The notes: generated by a model not told the origin, from the letters alone. 64,000 nucleotides of DNA from Haloarcula rubra (GCF_019599465.1 NZ_RKLR01000003.1:62001-126000), one strand, 5' to 3'. Counted from the first letter of the stretch, positions 1-8,589 are shown. Translations and numbers: made by a program.

Positions 1-324
1 GATGGCGATGGAGTGGTCACCCCCGAGGACCAGCGGAAACTCACCGTCGTCGATGGTGGCCCGAACCGCGGTCCTGACGTCCTGACACACTTCGCCCGTC
101 TCCCGACGGAACTTCGCCCGCCCCCCGCTCGGTTGGTCGGCGTCGGGGTCCCGCTCCTCCGGCCGGGGCACCGCGAGGTCGCCGCCGTCGACGCAGGCCA
201 TCCCGAGGGCCTCCAACTGGTCTGCGAGCCCGCCGTATCGTATCGCCGAGGGCCCCATGTCGACGCCCCGGCGGTCTGCGCCGAGGTCCATCGGAACACC
301 GAGCACGCGAACTGTCCTGTCCAT
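1..324 (-). CDS. Arginase/agmatinase family protein, N-terminal part (cut by window edge)
   Basis: The reverse strand from an ATG at 322-324 stays open to the window edge and gives 108 residues. It begins MDRTVRVLGVPMDLGADRRG, followed by a GPSAIRYGGL segment, and ends at LGGDHSIAI. The GVPxDxG...GPxAiR and GGDHS signatures are those of the ureohydrolase family; the GGDHS histidine is a manganese ligand. Arginase makes ornithine and urea from arginine, while agmatinase or formimidoglutamase relatives use related substrates. The GPSAIR spacing looks arginase-like (rocF), but the C-terminal substrate residues lie outside the window, so substrate is not settled. Truncation is due only to the window boundary. 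Confidence 0.85.
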   Translation of the reverse strand, partial: MDRTVRVLGVPMDLGADRRGVDMGPSAIRYGGLADQLEALGMACVDGGDLAVPRPEERDPDADQPSGGRAKFRRETGEVCQDVRTAVRATIDDGEFPLVLGGDHSIAI

Positions 325-399
325 ATCGACGGTTGTCGGTCCAGCGGATAAAGGACGGGGGCACCAGTTAAGTTGCCGCCACGGTAAGCATCGTCATCG

Positions 400-1929
400 A
401 TGGGGCACGACGAGAGCGCCGCCGCTGATCACGTCCTCTACCTCGACACCGTCGAGTCACGCGTTACGACCGTCACACGGGAACTCGAGTCCCGGGCGGA
501 CGTGACTGTCTACGCCGCCACGTCGGTAGAGGACGCGCTCGATCGGTTGGCGTGGCCCGACATCGACTGTCTGGTCGTCGCGCATCGCGCCGAACAGTTC
601 GACGGTATCGAGGCCGCAGAACGGATCTGTGAGACCCACCCCTGTCTCCCCGTGATTCTGTTCGTGAGTCCGGACAGCGAGTCGGCAGCCTCGCGCGCGG
701 TCGGTACCGCCGTCGACGAGTTCGTCGTCCACGAGGGTCCGGCGGCGTTCGACACGCTGGCGACCGCGATAGCGGACGAGCGCATCGACGACGACATCGG
801 CGACGAACACACGACCGCCGACCCAGCGGGGGCGTTCGTCCCGAACGTCGACGACGAGACGGTCGACCGGTTGCTTCGAGACGGCATCGACCGCGCCCAC
901 CTCGCCGAACTCCTCCACAAGAGCAGGTTGTTCGACACAATCTTCGAATCGATTCCGGTCCACCTCTTCGTCAAAGACGAACAGGGTCGTCACCGGTACG
1001 TGAGTGCCGGCTACTTCGAAGACGAACTGGACGAGTTTCTGGGGAAGACCGACCCCGAAATCGGTCTCGTAGCCAACCGCCACGCCCGGCGAGCCTATCT
1101 CGAGGACATGCACGTCATGGAGGCGGACACGTCGGTCCTCGACAAGGTCGAGTACCTCCCGATGCTCGACCAGTGGAACCTCACCTCGAAGGTGCCGTGG
1201 CGCGACCCGAACGGTGACGTCGTCGGCCTCATCGGCGTCACGCGTGACATCTCCGAACGAAAGGAACGCCAGGAACAGGTCAAACGGCAGAACGAGCGGT
1301 TGAATCGCTTCGCCGACATGGTGAGTCACGACCTGCGCAACCCACTGCAGTTGGCGATGTTGCGACTCGAACTCGCTCGGGATGCCGAGGACGACGAGGA
1401 GTTGGTCGAGAACCTCGACGGCGTCGAGAGCGCGCTCGAACGAATCGACGAACTCGTCGAAGACGTGTTGGCCCTCGCCAGACAGGGGACGCAGGTCGTG
1501 ACGCCGTCACCCGTGGATCTGGACGACGTCGTCGACGTGACGTGGTCGTCGGTCGACGCCCCCGACGCGACGGTCGAACGCGCCGGCAGCCTCGGGACGA
1601 TACTCGGCGACGAGAGTCGCCTCAGACAGATGCTGGCGAACGTCTTCAGAAACGCCATCGAACACGGCGGGCCGTCGGTCACGATTCGGGTCGGCCCGCT
1701 CGACACCGGCCCCGGCTTCTACGTCGAGGACGACGGCTCCGGATTTCCCGACGCGGACGTCGACGACCTGTTCGACGCCGGGTACACCACGTCCGCCGAC
1801 GGGACGGGGTTCGGCCTCTCCATCGTCCAGGAGATCGCGGCGGCACACGGCTGGGACATCTCGGCGACGAACGGAGCGAACGGCGGCGCCAGGCTCGAGT
1901 TCTCGGGCATCGAGCGCCCGGAGGCGTAG
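400..1929 (+). CDS. PAS-domain sensor histidine kinase with degenerate receiver-like N-terminus
   Basis: A 509-residue soluble kinase. Residues about 10-130 look like a receiver domain, but the usual phospho-acceptor Asp at the end of beta-3 is replaced (DCLVVAHRAEQ), so it is probably a pseudo-receiver. A PAS domain covers about 175-285 (FDTIFESIPVHLFVKDEQGR). The HisKA H-box is FADMVSHDLRNPLQ with the phospho-accepting His near residue 310. HATPase_c motifs follow: N-box NVFRNAIEHG near 414-422, G1 DDGSGF near 443 and G2 GTGFGLS near 466. No transmembrane segment is visible. It stands alone, with no adjacent response regulator, as is common for haloarchaeal kinases. The signal it senses is unknown. 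Confidence 0.9.
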   Translation: MGHDESAAADHVLYLDTVESRVTTVTRELESRADVTVYAATSVEDALDRLAWPDIDCLVVAHRAEQFDGIEAAERICETHPCLPVILFVSPDSESAASRAVGTAVDEFVVHEGPAAFDTLATAIADERIDDDIGDEHTTADPAGAFVPNVDDETVDRLLRDGIDRAHLAELLHKSRLFDTIFESIPVHLFVKDEQGRHRYVSAGYFEDELDEFLGKTDPEIGLVANRHARRAYLEDMHVMEADTSVLDKVEYLPMLDQWNLTSKVPWRDPNGDVVGLIGVTRDISERKERQEQVKRQNERLNRFADMVSHDLRNPLQLAMLRLELARDAEDDEELVENLDGVESALERIDELVEDVLALARQGTQVVTPSPVDLDDVVDVTWSSVDAPDATVERAGSLGTILGDESRLRQMLANVFRNAIEHGGPSVTIRVGPLDTGPGFYVEDDGSGFPDADVDDLFDAGYTTSADGTGFGLSIVQEIAAAHGWDISATNGANGGARLEFSGIERPEA

Positions 1930-2242
1930 GTCGGGAGCCTACTCGTACTGATCACAGACGCTTTCGACGCCCGCCTCCAGCGGCGTCTCCGCTGTTCCCC
2001 ACAACCGTCGTCTAGTGCAACGACGTCGCCGTCCGCCGCCACTACTCCGGCCCGATACGACCCCACAACCTGACGCCAGCGGTCACCGGAACCGCTGTCC
2101 GCTCGTAGGTGTGGCAGGCCGACCAACCAGTAGGCGGGTGTCGTTTTATTCTTTCCAGTCGGAACGCAAAACTCGGTGACGAGAGCCCCGAACGACGTGG
2201 AGCACCGTCGCTTTTAAGAACGGCTGTACCGAACGACATACT
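1930..2242. other. Intergenic stretch of 313 nt with one promoter
   Basis: I see no convincing gene on either strand; the open frames here have arginine-rich shadow composition. The only recognisable element is an AT-rich box, CTTTTAAG, at 2211-2218, located 24 nt before the ATG at 2243. Confidence 0.5.
2210..2219 (+). promoter_or_regulatory. TATA-like core promoter for the wHTH gene
   Basis: The box CTTTTAAG lies about 25 nt upstream of the ATG at 2243. This is the spacing of a leaderless haloarchaeal transcript and supports that ATG as the start. Confidence 0.5.
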
Positions 2243-2776
2243 ATGTCTTCAATCGAGCTGACACCCAGTCAGAAAAATATTCTGCAGGAACTCGTGAACC
2301 TGTACAGGGAGAGCGAGAGTGCAGTGAAAGGCGAAGATATCGCAGAGAAGGTCGACCGCAACCCCGGCACCATCCGCAACCAGATGCAGAGCCTGAAGGC
2401 CCTGCAACTGGTCGAGGGCGTCCCCGGCCCGAAGGGCGGCTACAAGCCGACCGCGACGGCCTACGACGCGCTCCAGATTCAGGACATGGATCAGGCCGCC
2501 GAAGTACCCCTCCGACACAACGGCGATCTCGTCGAACACGCGAACGTCGAGGAGATCGATCTCACGAGCGTCCACCACCCCGAGGAGTGCCGCGCCGAGA
2601 TTCAGCTTCAGGGGTCGCTCTCGGAGTTCCACGAAGGCGACTCGGTCACCGTCGGGCCGACGCCGCTCTCGAAGCTCCAGATTATCGGGACGCTCGAGGG
2701 GAAAGACGACACGAACAACAAACTCATCCTCGCTATCGACGACATGCGCGCCCCCGCCGGCGAGCCCGAACACTGA
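2243..2776 (+). CDS. Winged-HTH transcriptional regulator (Rrf2-like HTH, archaeal)
   Basis: The 177-residue protein begins with a winged helix-turn-helix over about residues 5-75 (LTPSQKNILQEL ... EDIAEKVDRNPGTIRNQMQSL, wing GVPGPKGGYKPT). A compact C-terminal domain of about 80 residues (RAEIQLQGSLSEFHEGDSVTVGPTPLSKLQIIGTLEG) looks like a beta-rich sensor or dimerisation module. The GxxGPKGGY wing resembles Rrf2/TrmB-type archaeal regulators, but no iron-sulfur cysteines are present. The target is unknown. The downstream gene encodes NADH dehydrogenase, yet it is 167 nt away, so an operon is doubtful. Confidence 0.75.
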   Translation: MSSIELTPSQKNILQELVNLYRESESAVKGEDIAEKVDRNPGTIRNQMQSLKALQLVEGVPGPKGGYKPTATAYDALQIQDMDQAAEVPLRHNGDLVEHANVEEIDLTSVHHPEECRAEIQLQGSLSEFHEGDSVTVGPTPLSKLQIIGTLEGKDDTNNKLILAIDDMRAPAGEPEH

Positions 2777-2943
2777 TTCGGTCGTCGGTTCTTCTCTCTG
2801 TCTCCTCTGTCCGTTCGCGGCGCTCGAACGTCCGGTAGCGGTCCCACCCCACAGCTATGTCGTCGACGATTAATTACTGAGGTGGAGCGTTCTCTGACGG
2901 CGATTTCGTAGCCTTTGTATCACCCGCTCCCGGAGTCGCCAGT

Positions 2944-4107
2944 ATGAGCGACAAGGTCGTCGTACTCGGTGCGGGGTATGCCGGTGCAGGCGCCATCAAG
3001 AGCCTCGAAGACGAACTGAACGGTGAAGCCGACGTCACGTGGATCTCCGACACGGACTACCACCTCGTCCTCCACGAGTCCCACCGGTGCATCCGGGACC
3101 CATCTGTCCAGGATAAGGTCGCCATCCCCGTCCACGAGATAAAACAGCCGACGACGAACTTCGTCCAGGATACGGTCGTCGACATCGACACCGAGGACCG
3201 ACTCGTCGAACTCGAATCCGGCGACGACGTCGAGTACGATTACCTCCTCGTCGGACTCGGTTCCCAGACGGCCTTCTTCGGCATCGACGGCCTCAGAGAG
3301 TACGCCCACACGCTGAAGAGCCTCGACGATGCGCTGGGCATCCACGACGCGATTCAGACGGCGGCCCGCGAAGCCTCCCAGAGCGACCCGGCACAGGTCA
3401 TCGTCGGCGGTGCCGGCCTCTCGGGCATCCAGACGGCCGGCGAAATCGCCGAGTTCCGTGACAACCACCGCGCACCCATCGACATCCACCTCGTCGAAGG
3501 TCTCGACGAGATATTCCCGGGCAACGACCCCGAACTGCAGGGTGCCCTGCGCAAGCGGCTGGAAGCGGCCGACGTGAACATCCTCACCGGCGACTTCATC
3601 GGCGAAGTCGACGAGGAGACGGTGTACATCGGCGACGACGAGGAACTCGACTACGACACCCTCATCTGGACCGGCGGAATCACCGGCCGCGACTGCGTGC
3701 GCGACGTCGACCTGGAGAAAGACGAGCGCAACCACCGCATCCACTCCGAGGGCGACTTCCAGACCGAGAACGAGCGCGTGTTCGCCATCGGCGACTGCGC
3801 CCTCATCGACCAGCCCGGCGAACAGCCGGCCCCGCCGACGGCACAGGCCGCGTGGCAGGCCGCCGAAGTCGCCGGCGAGAACCTCGCCCGCTCGGTCCGC
3901 GGCCAGCCCCTGAAGACCTGGACCCACAAGGACAAGGGGACGGTCATCTCCGTCGGCGAGGAGGCCGTCGCCCACGACGTGATGGGCATGCCCATCGACA
4001 CGTTCGGCGGCCTCCCGGCGAAGGTGTTGAAGAAGGGCATCGCCGCCCGCTGGATAGCCGACGTCACCGGCATCGGTCGCGCCGCGAAGGCGTGGCCGGA
4101 CATGTAG
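2944..4107 (+). CDS. NAD(P)/FAD-dependent oxidoreductase, type II NADH dehydrogenase-like
   Basis: This 387-residue flavoprotein probably passes electrons from NADH to quinone at the membrane without pumping protons. The N-terminus carries the FAD Rossmann motif VVVLGAGYAGAGAIKSL (residues 4-20). A second dinucleotide-binding motif, VIVGGAGLSGIQTAGEIAEF, lies near 153-172 for NADH. The distal FAD motif VFAIGDCALI lies near 279-288. Length and order match archaeal Ndh-2/sulfide:quinone reductase relatives. The catalytic cysteine pair of sulfide:quinone reductases is not evident, favouring NADH dehydrogenase. A hairpin with T-run follows the stop at 4111. Confidence 0.88.
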   Translation: MSDKVVVLGAGYAGAGAIKSLEDELNGEADVTWISDTDYHLVLHESHRCIRDPSVQDKVAIPVHEIKQPTTNFVQDTVVDIDTEDRLVELESGDDVEYDYLLVGLGSQTAFFGIDGLREYAHTLKSLDDALGIHDAIQTAAREASQSDPAQVIVGGAGLSGIQTAGEIAEFRDNHRAPIDIHLVEGLDEIFPGNDPELQGALRKRLEAADVNILTGDFIGEVDEETVYIGDDEELDYDTLIWTGGITGRDCVRDVDLEKDERNHRIHSEGDFQTENERVFAIGDCALIDQPGEQPAPPTAQAAWQAAEVAGENLARSVRGQPLKTWTHKDKGTVISVGEEAVAHDVMGMPIDTFGGLPAKVLKKGIAARWIADVTGIGRAAKAWPDM

Positions 4108-4110
4108 CGA

Positions 4111-4167
4111 CCACTTTTTGCAACTCCCTCGGGCGCCTGCGGCGCCCTCAGTCGTGCAAAAACGTGG
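4111..4167 (+). terminator. Nested inverted repeat after ndh-like gene, likely terminator
   Basis: Outer arms CCACTTTTTGCA (4111-4122) and TGCAAAAACGTGG (4155-4167) are complementary except for one inserted base. Inside is a perfect stem GGGCGCC (4131-4137), loop TGC, GGCGCCC (4141-4147). The element starts 4 nt after the stop and contains T-runs. Termination is inferred. Confidence 0.45.
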
Positions 4168-4343
4168 GGAAAATCGCGGCGTGCTCCTGTCGCGCCTTCG
4201 GCACGGTAGTCCGCGCGCCACGTCTGAACCGGCGGCGTAGCCGCCGGATGCTGGCCGCCCCGTATTCTGCTCGCTATCTGCTCGGGGCCTGCCCTCCCCC
4301 GTCGTCGCGGCACGGAGGCCGCTCTCGGCCACCGCCGGGCCAC
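4168..4343. repeat. Non-coding stretch with strong palindrome
   Basis: No gene is seen. A perfect inverted repeat CCGGCGGC (4229-4236), GTA, GCCGCCGG (4240-4247) stands out. Together with the preceding nested hairpin this 236-nt gap resembles a haloarchaeal intergenic palindromic element. Confidence 0.35.
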
Positions 4344-5126
4344 TCAGTCCGCGACGGCCCAGAACCCGAGCGTGCGCGGCACCTTCGCTCGTAGCTCCGG
4401 CGACGAACTGCCGCCGGGGTCCTCGTCGTAGTCGTCCGGGTCGTCGCTCTGCGGGACTTCGTACACTTCCTTCACGGTGAATCCCGCGTCGACTAGTGCC
4501 GCGTGGAGGTCACCCACAGTTCGGTCGAAGACGACGATGTCCTCGTGTAATACCTCGTCGTGCTTGTCGCGGCGAGGCCCGGTGGCGTGGTAACTCCGTT
4601 CGAGGGCCAGCGTCTCCGGGTCGAACAGTTCGTGGAAGGGGTGGGGTACGTCGAAGGTGAGTACGCCCCCATCCCGGAGCAGGCGGTGGGCCTCCCCGAG
4701 TGCCGCCGCGATGTCCTCGACCATGAAGTAGACGAACCCAGAGTACGCCACGTCGAACGCGTCGTCGGCGAGTGGCACGTCCGTCACGTCGCCCGTGACG
4801 AACCGGGCGTCGACGCCGTACAGGTTTCGGAGGCGAACCGCGTGGCGGAGTTGCTCGATAGAGAAGTCGACACCGACGGCCCTCTCGACGCCGTCGCGAG
4901 CGGCACCGACCGTTCCCTGCCCGCCGCCACAGCCCAGTTCGACGAACGCCGTGTCTTCGCGGGCCGGCAACCGGTCGGCCTGCCAGTCCGCCATCGACTC
5001 GGGGTCGGGCAACGGCGAGTACACCGGTGGAAGCCCACCCTCGGCAGTCGCCGCGTTCCACAGCGCCTGATGGTCGTCGCTCCACGCGTCCCACAGTCTC
5101 CGGTTCTCCCGATTCGCATCCCCCAT
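4344..5126 (-). CDS. Class I SAM-dependent methyltransferase
   Basis: Starting at the ATG at 5124-5126, the protein has 260 residues. SAM-binding motif I is FVELGCGGGQ at residues 61-70, followed by the acidic post-I strand (VGVDFS) and motif FVTGDVTDVPLADDAFDVAYSGF typical of the Methyltransf_11/UbiE-like fold. The N-terminal NRRLWDAWSDDHQ segment resembles small-molecule methyltransferases. The open frame extends upstream of 5126 only as antisense to the neighbouring phosphorylase, so the internal ATG is preferred. The substrate is not recognisable. It is downstream of and co-directional with the nucleoside phosphorylase, 64 nt apart. Confidence 0.85.
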   Translation of the reverse strand: MGDANRENRRLWDAWSDDHQALWNAATAEGGLPPVYSPLPDPESMADWQADRLPAREDTAFVELGCGGGQGTVGAARDGVERAVGVDFSIEQLRHAVRLRNLYGVDARFVTGDVTDVPLADDAFDVAYSGFVYFMVEDIAAALGEAHRLLRDGGVLTFDVPHPFHELFDPETLALERSYHATGPRRDKHDEVLHEDIVVFDRTVGDLHAALVDAGFTVKEVYEVPQSDDPDDYDEDPGGSSSPELRAKVPRTLGFWAVAD

Positions 5127-5190
5127 ACGGGTCGTTCCAGCAGGCCGAAAGATGAGTTTTCTGGTGGTTTGCGAACGCGTGACAGCGAGG

Positions 5191-6015
5191 CTATCGCTCG
5201 ATGGAGAGCCCGGCGTGCCACCCGTCGGCGTCCGCCTCTTCGACGGCCTCGTCCATCCGTTGGAGGTAGGTGACGGCGAGGCTGGCGCACTTCGTCGCCT
5301 TGCGCTCGCCTTCGGTCCGGAACTCGCCCGTCTCGCGGTTGGCGTAGACGGTACAGACCGCGCCGGCCCGGAGGCCGTAGATGCTGGCGAGCGTGAGGAT
5401 GCTCGCCGCCTCCATCTCGAAGTTGACGACGCCGGCCTGTCGGAGTTCGTCGATTTTGGCGTCGCTGTCGCGGGCCTCGAACCCGTCGAACCCGGGGCGT
5501 GACTGCCCGGCGTAGAAGCTATCGGTCGAGCAGGTGACGCCGAGGTGGTAGTCGTAGCCCAGTTCCTCGGCGGCGGCGACGAGCGCCGAGACGACGCGGT
5601 GGTCGGCGGTCGCCGGGTAGTCCTCGCGGACGTACTCCTTGCTCGTCCCCTCCTGCCGGACCGCACCGGTCGTGATGACCAAATCCCCGACGCTTGCCTC
5701 CGGTTGGATGCTCCCGCAGGACCCCACTCGTAGCAGGGTGTCGACGCCGACACGGGCCAGTTCCTCGACGGCGATGGCCGCCGACGGCGACCCGATACCG
5801 GTCGATGTCACGGAGATGGGCGTCCCGTCGTGCGTTCCGGTCGCGGTCCGGTACTCGCGGTGCTGGCCGGTCACCTCGTAGTCGTCCCAGTCGGCGACCA
5901 CCTTCTCGACCCGTTCGGGGTTCCCGGGCAGGAGGACGCTGTCGGCCACGTCGTCGGGCCCGACGGCGAGGTGGTACTGTTCCTCGTCGTTCGGGTCCTC
6001 GCTGTCGCCCGTCAT
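5191..6015 (-). CDS. udp: Nucleoside phosphorylase, probably uridine phosphorylase
   Basis: This 274-residue enzyme cleaves a nucleoside with phosphate to give a free base and (deoxy)ribose-1-phosphate. The N-terminal LLPGNPERV (residues 29-36) binds phosphate. LLRVGSCGSIQPEASVGDLVI and the NFEMEAASILTLASIYGL segment, with the ribose-binding MEAA, are diagnostic of the PNP/UDP hexameric family. Its ATG overlaps the stop of cytidine deaminase by 4 nt (ATGA), so the two are translationally coupled. Deamination of cytidine to uridine followed by phosphorolysis is the logical pathway. Base specificity is inferred from that coupling. Confidence 0.9.
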   Translation of the reverse strand: MTGDSEDPNDEEQYHLAVGPDDVADSVLLPGNPERVEKVVADWDDYEVTGQHREYRTATGTHDGTPISVTSTGIGSPSAAIAVEELARVGVDTLLRVGSCGSIQPEASVGDLVITTGAVRQEGTSKEYVREDYPATADHRVVSALVAAAEELGYDYHLGVTCSTDSFYAGQSRPGFDGFEARDSDAKIDELRQAGVVNFEMEAASILTLASIYGLRAGAVCTVYANRETGEFRTEGERKATKCASLAVTYLQRMDEAVEEADADGWHAGLSIER

Positions 6016-6398
6016 CTGTCGAGGTGGCCGGGCGTGATGGTCGTCGGGAGCAGTTCGCCGAGGGTGTACTCCGCGGCGTCTTCGCCGTCGGTGTAGATGG
6101 GGAAGTCGTCGTCACAGAACTCCGCCAGCGTCTGTCGGCACATCCCGCAGGGGGTCACACCGTCGCGCTTGTCAGAGGAGACGGCGAGACGGACGAACTC
6201 GCGGTGGCCGTCCCTGACCGCCGACCCGATAGCCACCTCCTCGGCGTGGAGGCTGTTGCTGTAGTTCGCGTTCTCGATGTTGCACCCGGTGTAGACGGTG
6301 CCGTCCGCCGTCTCGATGGCGGCGCCGACGCGGTACTCCGAGTACGGGGCGTAGGAGGCTTCTACGGCCTCCCGTGCTGCGTCCATCAGGTCGTCCAT
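6012..6398 (-). CDS. cdd: Cytidine deaminase
   Basis: A 128-residue zinc hydrolase converting cytidine to uridine. The zinc site is visible as SLHAEEVAIGSAV (His51, catalytic Glu53) and TPCGMCRQTL (Cys84, Cys87). The first ligand is His, as in the E. coli-type enzyme, rather than the Cys typical of short homotetrameric deaminases, although the length is that of the short form. Substrate-binding GCNIENANYSNS precedes it. The stop overlaps the start of the uridine phosphorylase gene, forming a salvage operon. Confidence 0.93.
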   Translation of the reverse strand: MDDLMDAAREAVEASYAPYSEYRVGAAIETADGTVYTGCNIENANYSNSLHAEEVAIGSAVRDGHREFVRLAVSSDKRDGVTPCGMCRQTLAEFCDDDFPIYTDGEDAAEYTLGELLPTTITPGHLDR

Positions 6399-6443
6399 AC
6401 CGACGGATCGGGCGGCCGCGGCAAATAGGCACCGACGACGGCG

Positions 6444-7805
6444 TCACTCGTCGCCGGCGGAATCGATAGCGGACGCGACGACGGCCCGCACCTCCTCGAC
6501 GAGTGCGTCGACGTCGTCGCTCTCGGCGTACACCCGCACGTACGGCTCGGTGCCGCTCGGACGGACGAGCGTCCACGAGTCGTCGGGGAACGAGAGGCGC
6601 ACGCCGTACTCCGTCGACACCTCGGCGGCCGGGAAGGCCTCGGGGAGCGTCTCGCCGACCGTCGCCATCGCATCGGCCTTGCGGTCGTCGGGACACTCGA
6701 CGCTGACCTTCCGGTACGGGCGTTCGGTGACGACCGCTCGGCGCTCCGCGAGGCTCTCGGCGGCGAACAGGCGCGTGAGGACGGCCGCGCTCGCGACGCC
6801 GTCTATCCACCCACTGAACGCCGTGTGGACGTGCTTCCACGGTTCCGCGGCGAACACTATCGCCGTCTCGTCGCCGCCGGCCGCCCGCTCGCGGGCGATA
6901 CCCTCGTGGAGCGCGCCGAGGTGGACTCGTTCGACGCGGCCGCCCGCCGCTGTGACGCGTTCGTCGATGCGACCCGACGCGTTCGGCGTGGTGACCACGA
7001 CGGGGTCGCCGGCGTCCGCGGCGCGCGTGTAGTGCTCGGCCAGCATCGCGAGTACGGTGTCCTCGTGGATCACCTCGCCGTCGCCGTCGACGACGACGAT
7101 GCGGTCCGCGTCGCCGTCGTGCCCGAACCCGAACGCGGCGTCCGACGCGGCGACGAACGACCGGAACTTCGCGAGCGACTCCGGCGTCGGTTTGCTCTCC
7201 CGACTCGGGAAGTAGCCGTCGACGTTGGCCTCGGTGGCGACGACGCCGGCCCCGAGGGCACGGAGTACCTGTGGCGTCGCGACGCCGGCCATCCCGTTAC
7301 CACAGTCCACCGCGACGGTCAGGTCGTCGGGGTCTGCCCCGAACCCGCGGGCGTACTCGGCGACGGCGGCCCGATACTCCGGCAGTACGTCGGCCCCTGC
7401 CGACCGTCCCCACTCGCCCCACTGGGTGGCGGCCGCGTCCGCCTCGACTCGCCGCTCGACGGTCGCCTCCGCCTCACCGTCGTACTCCTCGCCGTCGTCG
7501 AACAGTTTGATGCCGTTGTCGGCCGGCGGGTTGTGACTCGCGGTCACCATCGCGCCCCGTCGGTTCCGCGATGCGTATGCCAGCGCCGGCGTCGGGACTG
7601 CTCCGATGCGGACCACGTCCGTACCAGCACTCTCCAGACCGGCGGCGAGCGCGTCGGCCAGCGCCGGCGAACTCACCCGTCCGTCGTGACCGAGCGCGAA
7701 CTCGTCGCCGTCTCGGCCCGCCGCTCGGCCCACGGCGAGGGCGAGTTCGGGCGTCACTCGCTCGACGACGTCCCCTCGGATTCCGGCGGTCCCGAACAGT
7801 TCCAT
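6444..7805 (-). CDS. Phosphohexomutase-family protein (GlmM/PMM type), candidate phosphopentomutase
   Basis: The 453-residue protein has all four alpha-D-phosphohexomutase signatures. These are the phosphoserine loop TASHNPPADNG (Ser90), the metal loop GFGHDGDADRI near 227-237, a sugar-specificity loop replaced by WKHVHTAFSGW-type residues, and the phosphate loop RPSGTEPYVRV near 408-418. The family interconverts 1- and 6-phosphates of hexoses or hexosamines, but some archaeal members act as phosphopentomutases. It lies 45 nt upstream of the cdd-udp pair on the same strand. That suggests conversion of ribose-1-phosphate to ribose-5-phosphate. Exact substrate is inferred; phosphoglucosamine mutase remains possible. 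Confidence 0.85.
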   Translation of the reverse strand: MELFGTAGIRGDVVERVTPELALAVGRAAGRDGDEFALGHDGRVSSPALADALAAGLESAGTDVVRIGAVPTPALAYASRNRRGAMVTASHNPPADNGIKLFDDGEEYDGEAEATVERRVEADAAATQWGEWGRSAGADVLPEYRAAVAEYARGFGADPDDLTVAVDCGNGMAGVATPQVLRALGAGVVATEANVDGYFPSRESKPTPESLAKFRSFVAASDAAFGFGHDGDADRIVVVDGDGEVIHEDTVLAMLAEHYTRAADAGDPVVVTTPNASGRIDERVTAAGGRVERVHLGALHEGIARERAAGGDETAIVFAAEPWKHVHTAFSGWIDGVASAAVLTRLFAAESLAERRAVVTERPYRKVSVECPDDRKADAMATVGETLPEAFPAAEVSTEYGVRLSFPDDSWTLVRPSGTEPYVRVYAESDDVDALVEEVRAVVASAIDSAGDE

Positions 7806-7872
7806 ACCCGTCTCTGCGTCCGGTCCGTGTATAGTTCTCCCGCTCTGTCCCGTCGCGTCGGGTAGAGCGACC

Positions 7873-8589
7873 CTACAGCAGTTCGTCGAAGTCGTACCCC
7901 TGGATGTCGACGCCCTCGCTGGTCACGTCCGCGAGGTAGATGCCGTTCCCGGAGCCAGTGTCACGCTCGGCGGCGGCCTTGATGGAGGCGGCGGCGACTT
8001 CGCGCGCTTTCTCGTTGGTCATGTCGTCCTCGTAGCGGTCCTCCAGCGTCCCGTAGGCGACGGTGAGTCCCGAGCCAGTGACGGTGTAGTCGTCTTTCAT
8101 GACGCCGCCGGCGGGGTCGATAGAGTAGACGTGGTGGCCGTCGTCGTCGACGCCGCCGAGGATGGGGTTGATAGCGAAGAACGGGCCGCCGCGAGCGAAG
8201 TTGCCGGCGAGCGTCGAGAGCGCCTGCATGCTCATGTCCTCGCCACGTCGGGCCTCGTAGAGGTCGACCTCGGCACGGAGCGACCGGATGAACGACTGGG
8301 CGCCGCCGACGCTGCCGACCAGCGTGAGCGCGGCGTTCGGGTGAATCTGTTCGACCTTCTGGACGTTCTTGTTCGAGACGAACCGGCCGCCGAGCGAGGC
8401 GCGCATGTCCGTCGCGATGACGACGCCTTCGGTCGTCGAGATACCGATAGTGGTCGTCCCGGTCTTGTTGACCTTCTCCTCGTCCTGCCCGGACTGCTGG
8501 GGCAGGGACCCGACCTCGGGTTCGTAGGGGTCGGTCTGGAACTCGTCTGCGGTCGGGGGGCGTGAGAAGTCGGGAGTCGTGTCTCTCAT
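7873..8589 (-). CDS. psmB: Archaeal proteasome beta subunit
   Basis: A 238-residue precursor of the 20S proteasome catalytic subunit. A propeptide of about 44 residues ends in NKTG, and autoprocessing would expose Thr45 in TTTIGIS as the N-terminal nucleophile. The conserved Lys is in the RFVSNKNVQKVEQI segment, and the GSGLTVAYGTLEDRY and SGNGIYLADVTSEG segments are typical of archaeal beta subunits. It degrades unfolded proteins together with alpha subunits, which are not in this window. It is a single gene, with a separate start 67 nt upstream of the mutase gene end. Confidence 0.96.
   Translation of the reverse strand: MRDTTPDFSRPPTADEFQTDPYEPEVGSLPQQSGQDEEKVNKTGTTTIGISTTEGVVIATDMRASLGGRFVSNKNVQKVEQIHPNAALTLVGSVGGAQSFIRSLRAEVDLYEARRGEDMSMQALSTLAGNFARGGPFFAINPILGGVDDDGHHVYSIDPAGGVMKDDYTVTGSGLTVAYGTLEDRYEDDMTNEKAREVAAASIKAAAERDTGSGNGIYLADVTSEGVDIQGYDFDELL

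Noticed and set aside
2920-4343. Long reverse-strand frames opposite the NADH dehydrogenase
   Set aside because: They mirror the codons of the real gene, have Val/Asp/Gly- or Arg/Pro-rich shadow composition and no domain.
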